The notes beneath the pieces were generated by a model, which worked only from the letters and a program-made list of their open reading frames with translations, was not told the DNA's origin and ran no database searches. This document shows, piece by piece, positions 1 through 6,093 of a DNA stretch of 7,949 bases. The stretch comes from Pedococcus sp. (lineage in GTDB: Bacteria; Actinomycetota; Actinomycetes; Actinomycetales; Dermatophilaceae). Location of the stretch: the NCBI GenBank assembly GCA_025936615.1, contig JAICSZ010000078.1:1-7949 (forward strand). The letters run 5' to 3'. Position numbers and translations under genes: made by a program. How positions within the stretch are numbered: the stretch's first letter is position 1; every line of letters begins with the position of its first letter.

Positions 1-1
1 C

Positions 2-7
2 TAGAGT
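2..7 (+). promoter_or_regulatory. Possible -10 box of the tRNA-Pro promoter
   Basis: TAGAGT fits the actinobacterial -10 pattern TANNNT and lies 26 bases before the tRNA 5' end, leaving room for a short leader to be trimmed by RNase P. The matching -35 would fall outside the window, so this cannot be confirmed. Confidence 0.35.
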
Positions 8-33
8 TTCGTTCGCTCCGCACGGGGCAGCCA

Positions 34-107
<74 letters not shown>

Positions 108-112
108 CGTTC

Positions 113-150
113 CGGGCCCCGACCTGTTCACGCAGGTCAGGGCCCGTTCT
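113..150 (+). terminator. Rho-independent-type terminator of tRNA-Pro
   Basis: CGGGCCC (113-119) pairs with GGGCCCG (140-146), and GACCTG (121-126) pairs with CAGGTC (133-138). One C/A mismatch separates the two helices and the loop is TTCACG. That makes 13 base pairs, mostly G-C, starting six bases after the tRNA. Only TTCT follows, so the U-tract is short, as is usual in high-GC actinobacteria. Confidence 0.75.
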
Positions 151-161
151 CAGGTCCGTCA

Positions 162-200
162 CGGTCCTCGCGGACCGCGCACAGGAGACGGCTCTAGGAT
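162..200 (+). promoter_or_regulatory. Possible promoter of the GAF-ANTAR gene with an inverted repeat at its -35 region
   Basis: TAGGAT at 195-200 fits the -10 pattern TANNNT. No good TTGACA-like hexamer sits 16-19 bases upstream. That place is instead taken by a perfect inverted repeat, CGGTCC (162-167) and GGACCG (172-177), around a 4-base centre. This could be an operator or an activator site that replaces a -35. A start near 207 would give a leader of about 107 bases. Support is by pattern only. Confidence 0.35.
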
Positions 201-234
201 CTTCGGCGCTGCGACCCTTTCGGTTGTGGCGCGC

Positions 235-270
235 ACCGTCGACAATGGCCTCGACGGTCACCCCGCCGTC
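235..270 (+). promoter_or_regulatory. Structured leader: two mutually exclusive hairpins before the ANTAR gene
   Basis: ACCGTCGA (235-242) and TCGACGGT (251-258) form a perfect 8-bp stem around the 8-base loop CAATGGCC. The right arm can instead pair with downstream bases: GACGG (253-257) with CCGTC (266-270), extendable by a T-G wobble to leave a six-base loop. Only one can form at a time, an arrangement like an attenuator. It lies 44-79 bases before the GTG start of a predicted antiterminator. The loops do not show the A-at-1, G-at-4 hexaloops known for ANTAR target RNAs, and no U-tract follows, so the role is open. Confidence 0.4.
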
Positions 271-313
271 AGCACGAGAGCGGTCTTCACCACGAACTGA
301 GGAGCGTGACACT

Positions 314-1045
314 GTGCCGAAGGAGCTGGACAGGACCTGGCAGCTGTTGGACGACTTCGCAGACGCCGCGCGCGTCCTGCAGACCTTCAGCAGCTCGGCG
401 GACGTGGCGGAGACGGTGTGCGAGCTGGCCCTGAAGATCGTCGGGGGTGACCACGCGTCGATCACCAGTGTCCGGGCCGGCGAGTTCACCACGGTCGCGG
501 CGACGAGCGACGTCCCTGAGCGCGCGGACAAGATCCAGTACAGGGCCGGCAGCGGCCCGTGCCTGGACGCCATCCGGGAGAACGACACGATTCGGGTCGA
601 CGACCTCGCAACGGATGCCCGCTGGCCACAGTTCGGGATGGCTGCCTGCTCCGAGCTGGGGATGCACAGCATGCTCGCCCAGGTCCTGTCGGCCGAGGAC
701 CAGGGGCTCACGGCCGTCAACATCTACGCCGCCCGACCGGATGCCTTCAACGCCCAGAGCGAGACCGTCATCGCCATCTTCGGCTCGGCGGCCGTCGCCG
801 CGCTGAGTGCCGCACGACACCAGGAGAAGGCCGAGCACCTCGAACGTGCCCTGCACACCAGCCGCCGGATCGGCGTGGCACTGGGCATCCTCATGGTGAC
901 TCGCCAGCTGGACCTCGACGAAGCCTGGGAGCTGCTGGCCAACGCCAGCCAGGATTCCAACACCAAGGTGTCCGAGCTGGCCGACCAGGTCGTGAACACC
1001 GGCTCCCTGGACATCCCTCGGGACGCCCACGCCCCTACTGCGTGA
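314..1045 (+). CDS. GAF and ANTAR domain-containing RNA-binding regulator
   Basis: Predicted cytoplasmic sensor/antiterminator of 243 aa. Residues about 30-165 look like a GAF ligand-sensing domain, with the GSGPCLDAI (79-87) and DARWPQF (101-107) segments typical of actinobacterial GAF-ANTAR proteins. Residues about 172-228 are an ANTAR RNA-binding domain carrying the signature RRIGVALGILM (184-194). ANTAR proteins bind paired hairpins in nascent RNA and prevent termination; the ligand here is unknown. The GTG start at 314 is chosen because GAGGAG (299-304) sits 9 bases upstream and the product then begins like its family. An in-frame ATG at 245 lies inside a hairpin and has no ribosome site, and the still longer frame runs back into the tRNA. 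No histidine-kinase partner is adjacent. The structured leader upstream may be its target or may be unrelated. Confidence 0.88.
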   Translation: MPKELDRTWQLLDDFADAARVLQTFSSSADVAETVCELALKIVGGDHASITSVRAGEFTTVAATSDVPERADKIQYRAGSGPCLDAIRENDTIRVDDLATDARWPQFGMAACSELGMHSMLAQVLSAEDQGLTAVNIYAARPDAFNAQSETVIAIFGSAAVAALSAARHQEKAEHLERALHTSRRIGVALGILMVTRQLDLDEAWELLANASQDSNTKVSELADQVVNTGSLDIPRDAHAPTA

Positions 1046-1078
1046 GCCGGCACACGGCCACGGTGGATGATGGGCGCC

Positions 1079-1738
1079 ATGCCCGGTTGCTGCGACCCAC
1101 GTCGCTACGAGGACGTCTTCGGCGACGGCTTCGCCCGGAAGGTGGCCAAGAAATACCGCCGCAAGGGTCTGGGCCGCACCGAGCGGCGGATGCTGAGCTT
1201 CCTCGAGCAGCAGGGCATCGAGGGCGCCACGGTGCTCGAGATCGGTGGTGGGCTGGGTGAGATGCAGGTCGAGCTGCTGCGCCGAGGTGCCGCCCACGCC
1301 ACCAACCTCGAGCTCGCCCGCACCTACGAGTCCCAGGCCGGGCAGCTCCTCGAGGAGCACGGCCTCACCGGCAAGGTGACCCGTCGTCTCGGCATCGACA
1401 TCGCCCAGGATGGCGAGCAGGTCGAACCGGCCGACATCGTCGTGCTGCACCGGGTGGTGTGCTGCTACCCCGACTACGAGCGGCTGCTGGCCGCAGCCGG
1501 CGGGCACGCGAACCGCCTCCTGGTGTTCAGCCACCCGCCGCGCAACGCGGCGAGCCGGGCGTTCATCGCGGCCGGAAACCTGTTGCTGCGGTTGAGCGGG
1601 CGCGACTTCCGCGCCTTCATCCACCCGCCCCGCGACATGGCGGACACGGTCGCGAGGGCCGGGCTCGCGCCGGCCTACCACCACCGGGGACTGGTGTGGC
1701 AGGTGGCTGGGTTCACGCGTGCGCTCGGGGCTGGCTAG
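1079..1738 (+). CDS. Class I SAM-dependent methyltransferase, substrate unknown
   Basis: About 219 aa. Residues 52-60 (VLEIGGGLG) are the glycine-rich motif I that binds S-adenosylmethionine, followed by an acidic residue near the end of the second strand (NLEL, 76-79). VEPADIVVLHRVVCCY (115-130) matches the later core motifs of the Rossmann-type methyltransferase fold. The protein starts with CCDP and has a second Cys pair at 128-129. Relatives I recall are annotated only as methyltransferase-like, and I cannot name a substrate. ATG codons in frame at 1067 and 1070 are alternative starts. I prefer 1079 because the family usually begins near MPGCCDP and GGTGGA at 1062-1067 is a weak ribosome site. 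It follows the ANTAR gene by about 33 bases with no terminator, so co-transcription is possible. Its stop codon overlaps that of the convergent aminotransferase gene. Confidence 0.82.
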   Translation: MPGCCDPRRYEDVFGDGFARKVAKKYRRKGLGRTERRMLSFLEQQGIEGATVLEIGGGLGEMQVELLRRGAAHATNLELARTYESQAGQLLEEHGLTGKVTRRLGIDIAQDGEQVEPADIVVLHRVVCCYPDYERLLAAAGGHANRLLVFSHPPRNAASRAFIAAGNLLLRLSGRDFRAFIHPPRDMADTVARAGLAPAYHHRGLVWQVAGFTRALGAG

Positions 1739-2877
1739 ACGGCTGCTGCGATCCGGTCCACGGCCTCGCGCAGGATCTCCGGTGACGTCCCGAAGTTGAG
1801 CCGCGCGCGCCCCTGGCCGCCCGCACCGAAGGCAGGCCCGTGGTGCAGCGCAACCCGGGCCTGCTCCACCAGCGCCTCGGCCGGGTCCGGCCCGAGCCCG
1901 AGCGGGGAGAAGTCGAGCCACGCCAGGAAGGTCGCCTCCGGCGCGTGGTAGCCCACCTCGGGCAACCGGTCCGCGAGCAGCTCGCCGAGCAGCCGGCGGT
2001 TCTCGTCCAGACCGGCCAGCAGGGCGTCCAGCCACACGCCGCCCTCGAGGTAGGCGGCCCGGTGCGAGATCACCCCCAGGTGGCTGGCGCCGTGGGTGAC
2101 CTCCTCGGGGATGCGGGCCACGTCAGTGGCGGCCTCGGGGCCGGGGACGGCCAGGGCCGCCTTGAGGCCGGCGAGGTTGAACGCCTTCGAGGCAGACATC
2201 AGCGAGACCGCCCGCGCCCCGGCCGGCAGCGACGCCACCGGCGTGAACGTCGCGCCGGCCAGGGTCAGCGGCGCGTGGATCTCGTCGGCCACGACTCGAG
2301 CTCCGCACGAGTCCGCCAGCTCGAGCACGGCGGTGAGCTCCTGCGGCGTGTGTGCCGTCCCCGTGGGGTTCTGGGGGTTGCACAGCAGGTATGCCGCGCG
2401 GGCACCACCGCGCGTCGCCCCACCGAGTGCCTGCTCCAGCGTGGCGAGGTCGATACGCCCACCGGGGGTCAGCGGGGCCTCGACCACGCGACGGCCGAGG
2501 TGGCCGACGAACTGGAAGAAGGGCGGGTAGACGGGTGAGCTCACGACCACCGCGTCGCCGGGTCCGGTCAGCACCTTGAGCACCTCGACAACGCCGTTCA
2601 TCACGTCGGGGACGATCGACATGGTCGCCGGGTCGGGCTGCCATCCCCATCGCTGCCCGGCGAACTGCGCCAGCGCCTCGGCGTAGTCCGGTGCCCACGG
2701 GTAGCCGGTGTCCCCACGTTCGACTGCGTCGACGACGGCCCGCTGCACGGCTTCGGCCGGGAGCACGTCCATCTCCGCGACCCACAGCGGCAGCACGTCC
2801 GGCGGGTACTGGCGCCACTTGATGCTGCGTCGCTCCCGCAACGCGGCCAGACCGGGACCGTGGAGGGGGTTGTCCAT
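1735..2877 (-). CDS. MalY/PatB-type PLP-dependent aminotransferase (likely cystathionine beta-lyase)
   Basis: A 380-aa fold-type I PLP enzyme of usual length for the MalY/PatB branch of class I/II aminotransferases. Visible marks are GYPW (58-61), the cofactor-contacting segment NPQNPTGT (167-174), the PLP-ring Asp in VVADEIHAPL (195-204, D198), the Schiff-base lysine in SASKAFNLAGLKAA (228-241, K231), and the carboxylate-binding Arg in RARLNFG (R359). Known members cleave the C-S bond of cystathionine or cysteine-type substrates to ammonia, pyruvate and a thiol, and some act as aminotransferases or regulators, so the exact substrate is inferred. The ATG at 2877 has no Shine-Dalgarno. TAGAGT on the minus strand ends seven bases before it, which fits a leaderless mRNA. 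The gene is divergent from pgsA and converges on the methyltransferase gene. Confidence 0.9.
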   Translation of the reverse strand: MDNPLHGPGLAALRERRSIKWRQYPPDVLPLWVAEMDVLPAEAVQRAVVDAVERGDTGYPWAPDYAEALAQFAGQRWGWQPDPATMSIVPDVMNGVVEVLKVLTGPGDAVVVSSPVYPPFFQFVGHLGRRVVEAPLTPGGRIDLATLEQALGGATRGGARAAYLLCNPQNPTGTAHTPQELTAVLELADSCGARVVADEIHAPLTLAGATFTPVASLPAGARAVSLMSASKAFNLAGLKAALAVPGPEAATDVARIPEEVTHGASHLGVISHRAAYLEGGVWLDALLAGLDENRRLLGELLADRLPEVGYHAPEATFLAWLDFSPLGLGPDPAEALVEQARVALHHGPAFGAGGQGRARLNFGTSPEILREAVDRIAAAV

Positions 2878-2890
2878 GCTCGTGACTCTA
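2878..2890 (-). promoter_or_regulatory. Putative leaderless promoter (-10) of the MalY-type gene
   Basis: On the minus strand TAGAGT (complement of 2885-2890) fits TANNNT and is followed by exactly seven bases and then the ATG. Transcription would therefore start at or beside the A of the start codon. No convincing -35 is visible, as is common for such actinobacterial promoters. Confidence 0.5.
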
Positions 2891-2906
2891 CGAGGGCTGG
2901 GACAGT

Positions 2907-2918
2907 TAGGCTTCCCGC
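2907..2918 (+). promoter_or_regulatory. Putative leaderless promoter (-10) of pgsA and its operon
   Basis: TAGGCT (2907-2912) fits TANNNT and is followed by six bases and then the GTG at 2919, with no Shine-Dalgarno in between. That is the geometry of a leaderless transcript. A weak -35 match, GTGACT (2882-2887), is 19 bases upstream and overlaps the divergent promoter. Confidence 0.5.
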
Positions 2919-3539
2919 GTGATGGAACAGGACCGCCTCGCGGCCGGACGGGAGGATGAAGCAGTCTCCAACCGGGTCCTCACCATCCCCAACGCGCTGT
3001 CCTCACTGCGCCTGCTCGGCGTCCCCGTGTTCCTGTGGGCGATCCTCGCCGGCCACGACGTGGTCGCGCTGGTGACGCTCATGGCCTCGGGCGTGACCGA
3101 CTACCTCGACGGGAAGATCGCCCGCCGTTACGGCTTGGTGTCCAGGGTCGGCGAGCTGCTCGACCCCCTCGCCGACCGGCTCTACATCGCCACGACCCTG
3201 TTCGGACTTGCCTGGCGCGACATCATCCCGTGGTGGCTGGTCGGGCTGCTCGTCGGACGCGAGGTCCTGCTCGCGCTGGTGCTGTTGTGGGTCAAGCGCT
3301 ACGGCCACCAGACCGGGCTGCCGGTGCACTTCATCGGCAAGGCCGCGACGGTCAGCCTCCTCTACGCGTTCCCGCTGCTGCTGCTCGGTGACGGCCACAG
3401 CGCCTTCGCCCACTGGGCGCTGCCGATCGGGTGGGCCTTCGCCTGGTGGGGGACCGCGCTCTACTGGGTAGCCGGGGCGATGTACATCGTCCAGGCGCGC
3501 CAGGTGGTGGCCGCCCGAAGCCTGGCGGCCCGCGCATGA
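2919..3539 (+). CDS. pgsA: CDP-alcohol phosphatidyltransferase (PgsA2-like; phosphatidylglycerophosphate or cardiolipin synthase)
   Basis: Integral membrane enzyme of 206 aa that joins a CDP-diacylglycerol to an alcohol acceptor in phospholipid synthesis. The complete family signature D-x2-D-G-x2-A-R-x8-G-x3-D-x3-D is present as D61, D64-G65, A68-R69, G78, D82 and D86; these residues bind metal and the CDP moiety. About six hydrophobic segments can be seen (near 26-45, 48-60, 86-98, 103-124, 138-156 and 165-190). The gene heads the block that in M. tuberculosis starts with Rv1822 (pgsA2). Whether this branch makes phosphatidylglycerophosphate or cardiolipin is not settled by sequence. The start could be GTG 2919 or ATG 2922; I chose 2919 because it fits a leaderless transcript from the -10 at 2907. 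Its stop overlaps the start of the next gene as ATGA. Confidence 0.9.
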   Translation: MMEQDRLAAGREDEAVSNRVLTIPNALSSLRLLGVPVFLWAILAGHDVVALVTLMASGVTDYLDGKIARRYGLVSRVGELLDPLADRLYIATTLFGLAWRDIIPWWLVGLLVGREVLLALVLLWVKRYGHQTGLPVHFIGKAATVSLLYAFPLLLLGDGHSAFAHWALPIGWAFAWWGTALYWVAGAMYIVQARQVVAARSLAARA

Positions 3540-4501
3540 CCCCGGACCCGCGGCGACACGAAGCCCCTGCACCACCGGCCTCGCCGCCCGGGCGTCGCCC
3601 TGACGAGTCCATGACCCTGTTGATCTCCATCCTCGAGCGACCGCTCGATCCGGGTTACGCGGCTGCGGCGGACCGTCGAGAGGCGGCCGGGCTGCCCCGG
3701 TCCACCGGCACGAGGACGGTGACGGTCCTGGTCGCGACCATCGTGACCGGGCTGCTGCTCAGCCTCGGCGCCCTCGCCCTGCGCCGACCCTCGACCAGCG
3801 TCCAGAAGGCAAGGGCGGAGCTGATCTCGCAGGTGGAGTCCCGCCGCACCGCGGTCGACCGGCAGTCGGCGCAGCTGCACACCCTGCAGGACCAGGTCGA
3901 CTCCCTCCAGGCCGAGGCGCTCACCGCCGGCCAGGGGGACCAGGCCAAGCAGCGGCTGGCTGTCCTCGGCCTCGCTGCAGGGGCCGACGCCGTCACCGGG
4001 CCCGGGATTCGCCTGGTCATCGACGACGCGCCCGGCAGCGACGCCGGCAGCGCCGACGCCAACCCCCGCACCCAGGCCAAGAGCGAGGACGGCAAGGTCC
4101 TGTCCAAGGATCTCCAGGTCGTCGTCAACGGGCTGTGGCAGGCGGGTGCCGAAGCCATCGCGGTCAACGGTCAGCGGCTCACCTCCCAGTCCGCGATCCG
4201 CTTCGCGGGGGAGGCCATCCTGGTCAACTTCCGGCCCCTCACCCGTCCCTACACGATCACCGCCATCGGCGGTTCGAGCGCGCTCCAGTCGGCGTTCGCC
4301 GAGACCGATGCCGGGAGCTACCTGCGCGCCCTTCAGGACAACTACGGGATCCGTGCTTCGATGGGCGCGGTGAAGTCGCTGACCCTGCCCGCTGCCGCGT
4401 CGTTGACGGTGCGGTCGGCGACCGTACCGCGCCCGAGCAGCGGGGTGGCGCCCCGTTCCAGCCCGTCCTCCAGCACGACGACCTCGGAGACCCCACCGTG
4501 A
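3536..4501 (+). CDS. DUF881 family membrane-anchored protein (first copy, Rv1823-like)
   Basis: A 321-aa protein of unknown biochemical function. It has an N-terminal Pro/Arg-rich cytoplasmic stretch (1-60), one membrane segment (61-82), a likely coiled coil rich in Q, E, L and R (87-130), then the DUF881 domain (about 154-290) and a Ser/Thr/Pro-rich tail (293-321). The domain has the familiar GPGI start (156-159) and the stretch LWQAGAEAIAVNGQRLTS (200-217). The layout suggests a single-pass protein with its domain outside the membrane. ATG 3536 overlaps the pgsA stop (ATGA), which implies coupled translation. An in-frame ATG at 3611 (MTLLISILERPLDPGY) is an alternative, because some homologues begin there. 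In Bacillus, DUF881 genes (ylxW, ylxX) neighbour sbp and ftsA-ftsZ, so a role in division or envelope is plausible but inferred. Confidence 0.88.
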   Translation: MTPDPRRHEAPAPPASPPGRRPDESMTLLISILERPLDPGYAAAADRREAAGLPRSTGTRTVTVLVATIVTGLLLSLGALALRRPSTSVQKARAELISQVESRRTAVDRQSAQLHTLQDQVDSLQAEALTAGQGDQAKQRLAVLGLAAGADAVTGPGIRLVIDDAPGSDAGSADANPRTQAKSEDGKVLSKDLQVVVNGLWQAGAEAIAVNGQRLTSQSAIRFAGEAILVNFRPLTRPYTITAIGGSSALQSAFAETDAGSYLRALQDNYGIRASMGAVKSLTLPAAASLTVRSATVPRPSSGVAPRSSPSSSTTTSETPP

Positions 4502-4830
4502 TCCCCCTGCTCGGCCTCGTCGGCGGCGTCCTCGTCGGCCTCCTCTGGGGCCCCGACGTGCCGCTGTTCCTCCAGCCGTACCTGCCCATCGCCGTGATCG
4601 CCGCCCTCGACGCGGTCTTCGGCGCGGCTCGTGCGGTTCTCGACGGCATCTTCAACGACAAGGTGTTCGTCGTCTCGTTCCTCGCCAACGTCGTGGTCGC
4701 CGCGTTCATCGTCTTCCTCGGTGACCAGCTCGGGGTGGGTGCCCAGCTGTCGACGGGGGTCGTGGTGGTCCTGGGGGTCCGGATCTTCTCCAACGTCGCC
4801 TCGATCCGAAGGCACCTGTTCGGGGCATGA
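4498..4830 (+). CDS. sbp: Small basic protein (Sbp, DUF1290) integral membrane protein
   Basis: A 110-aa hydrophobic protein matching the Sbp/DUF1290 family along its whole length. The family pattern is visible as PLLGLVGGVLVGLLWG (3-18), ALDAVFGAARAVLDGIF (36-52), FLGDQLGV (73-80) and GVRIFSNVASIRRHLFG (93-109). Three or four membrane spans are likely (about 2-17, 30-47, 57-75, 84-98), ending in a basic cytoplasmic tail. The GTG at 4498 overlaps the stop of the previous gene as GTGA, and GGAG (4486-4489) lies 8 bases upstream. It sits between two DUF881 genes, an order shared with M. tuberculosis Rv1824. In Bacillus, sbp lies next to ftsA. The molecular function is unknown; a membrane partner or scaffold for the DUF881 pair is an inference. 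Confidence 0.88.
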   Translation: MIPLLGLVGGVLVGLLWGPDVPLFLQPYLPIAVIAALDAVFGAARAVLDGIFNDKVFVVSFLANVVVAAFIVFLGDQLGVGAQLSTGVVVVLGVRIFSNVASIRRHLFGA

Positions 4831-5567
4831 GCGAGCAACCCCAGTCCTCGGCGTGGTCACGGCTGCTGCGCATGGCGCGGCCGCGAGCCACCCGCGCCAA
4901 CGCATTGGCCGCGCTGCTCGCGCTTGGGCTGGGCTTCGCCATCGCTGCCCAGGTCCAGCAGACCGACCAGAGCGGGCTGGAGCAGCTGCGCGAGGACGAG
5001 CTCGTGCGCATCCTCGACGACGTCAGCTCTGAGCAGAACCGCCTGGCCAACGACACCCGGGCCCTCGAGGTGACCCGTGACCGGCTGGTGTCGGGCGCAG
5101 ACTCCAGCGAGGAGGCCCTCAAGGCCGCGCAGGACCGTCTCGACACGCTCGGCATCCTCACCGGCACCCGGCCGGCCACCGGTCCCGGCATCGTCATCAC
5201 CATCGCCGACCCCGGCCACAAGGTCACGGCTGCGCTGCTGCTCGACGCGCTCCAGGAGCTGCGGGACGCGGGGGCCGAGGCGGTCCAGATCGGGGACGTG
5301 CGGGTCGTCGCCGACACGTGGTTCGCCGACACGGACGGGGGAGTGCAGGTCTCGGGGGAGACCGTGCGCTCGCCCTACGTCATCAAGGCCATCGGCGACA
5401 GCGCCACGATGGCCTCCGCCATGGACATCCCCGGTGGCGTCAGCGAGTCCGTCCGCAGCCAGGGCGCGACCTCCACCATCGACCAGCAGCAGAGCGTGGC
5501 CATCGACGCATTGCACAGCATTCAGGAGCCTCGTTACGCTCGGCCCGTCCCGTCCCCGTCCAAGTGA
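4827..5567 (+). CDS. DUF881 family membrane-anchored protein (second copy, Rv1825-like)
   Basis: A 246-aa relative of the DUF881 gene before sbp. It has a short basic N-terminus (about 11-24), one membrane segment (about 24-41), a long charged helix likely to form a coiled coil (48-108), and the DUF881 domain (118-235), which begins with TGPGIVITI (118-126) and contains LQELRDAGAEAVQIGDVRV (142-160). It lacks both the long proline-rich N-terminus and the Ser/Thr tail of the first copy. ATG 4827 overlaps the sbp stop (ATGA) and no strong Shine-Dalgarno is seen, so translation probably depends on the upstream gene. The two DUF881 proteins could pair through their coiled coils around Sbp; this is inference. 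The function is unknown. Confidence 0.88.
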   Translation: MSEQPQSSAWSRLLRMARPRATRANALAALLALGLGFAIAAQVQQTDQSGLEQLREDELVRILDDVSSEQNRLANDTRALEVTRDRLVSGADSSEEALKAAQDRLDTLGILTGTRPATGPGIVITIADPGHKVTAALLLDALQELRDAGAEAVQIGDVRVVADTWFADTDGGVQVSGETVRSPYVIKAIGDSATMASAMDIPGGVSESVRSQGATSTIDQQQSVAIDALHSIQEPRYARPVPSPSK

Positions 5568-5585
5568 CCGCCACCCGTCGCCGCC

Positions 5586-5591
5586 AAGGAG
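5586..5591 (+). promoter_or_regulatory. Ribosome binding site that decides the gcvH start
   Basis: AAGGAG lies 4 bases before ATG 5596 but only one base before ATG 5593. This favours the second of the two tandem ATG codons as the gcvH start. Confidence 0.65.
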
Positions 5592-5595
5592 CATG

Positions 5596-5985
5596 ATGAG
5601 CGAGCTCGACTACCCCCAGGACCTGCGCTACACCGCCGAGCACGAGTGGCTGCGTACCGGCGAGGACGGGGTCGTCCGCATCGGCATCACCGCCTTCGCC
5701 CAGGACGCACTCGGCGACGTCGTCTACGTCAGCCTTCCCGCCGTCGGCGACGACGTGTCGGCGGGCGACGCCTGCGGCGAGGTGGAGTCCACCAAGTCGG
5801 TCAGCGACCTCTACGCACCCCTGGCCGGCGAGGTGACCGCCGTGAACGACGCCCTCGACGCGAGCCCCGAGCTGGTGAACACCGACCCCTACGGCGAGGG
5901 CTGGATGTACGAGCTGCGCCCCAGCGACTCCGCCGCCGTCGAGGCACTCATGGACCACGCGGCATACCAGGCGCAGCTCGGCTGA
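5596..5985 (+). CDS. gcvH: Glycine cleavage system H protein
   Basis: A 129-aa lipoyl carrier that shuttles the aminomethyl group between the P, T and L proteins of the glycine cleavage system in the cytoplasm. Family marks are YTAEHEWL near the start (12-19), IGITAFAQDALGDVVYVSLP (29-48), and the lipoylation motif GEVESTKSVSDLYAP (61-75) with the modified lysine at K67. NTDPYGEGWMY (95-105) is the usual conserved C-terminal part. Length and order are normal. The gcvP and gcvT genes are not in the window; in this conserved block gcvH stands alone before garA, as in M. tuberculosis Rv1826. ATG 5593 is one codon upstream and would add one Met. A GC-rich hairpin follows the stop. Confidence 0.97.
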   Translation: MSELDYPQDLRYTAEHEWLRTGEDGVVRIGITAFAQDALGDVVYVSLPAVGDDVSAGDACGEVESTKSVSDLYAPLAGEVTAVNDALDASPELVNTDPYGEGWMYELRPSDSAAVEALMDHAAYQAQLG

Positions 5986-5991
5986 GCGGCT

Positions 5992-6008
5992 GGGCGCGGC
6001 AGGCGCCC
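5992..6008 (+). terminator. Possible terminator hairpin after gcvH
   Basis: GGGCGC (5992-5997) and GCGCCC (6003-6008) pair perfectly around the loop GGCAG, starting seven bases after the gcvH stop. No U-tract follows, so it may be an attenuating or stabilising hairpin and not a full stop. Confidence 0.45.
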
Positions 6009-6010
6009 CA

Positions 6011-6047
6011 AAACCCTGTCGAGCGACGGCAGCGTCCCCTAGGGTTT
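6011..6047 (+). promoter_or_regulatory. Possible garA promoter with an inverted repeat over its -10
   Basis: TAGGGT (6040-6045) fits the -10 pattern TANNNT and would start a transcript about 40 bases before garA. The right arm AGGGTTT (6041-6047) is the exact reverse complement of AAACCCT (6011-6017), with 23 bases between, so the -10 is part of an inverted repeat. No good -35 is seen. This could be an operator or a second hairpin of the gcvH terminator. Confidence 0.35.
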
Positions 6048-6077
6048 GTGCTTTGCTAGTGGGCGGGGAAGACACAC

Positions 6078-6083
6078 GAGGAG
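6078..6083 (+). promoter_or_regulatory. Ribosome binding site that sets the garA start
   Basis: GAGGAG is 10 bases before ATG 6094. It supports that start over an in-frame GTG at 6046, which lies in the presumed promoter region. Confidence 0.6.
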
Positions 6084-6093
6084 AGCACCACCC

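Noticed and set aside
287..2035. Long minus-strand open frame (582 codons) opposite the ANTAR and methyltransferase genes
   Set aside because: It is a compositional shadow: rich in Arg, Ala, Gly and His, with no recognisable domain, and it overlaps three well-supported genes.
4135..4497. Upstream extension of the sbp frame
   Set aside because: It lies wholly inside the DUF881 gene in another frame. The Sbp family starts at the GTG at 4498, which has a GGAG site and a GTGA overlap.
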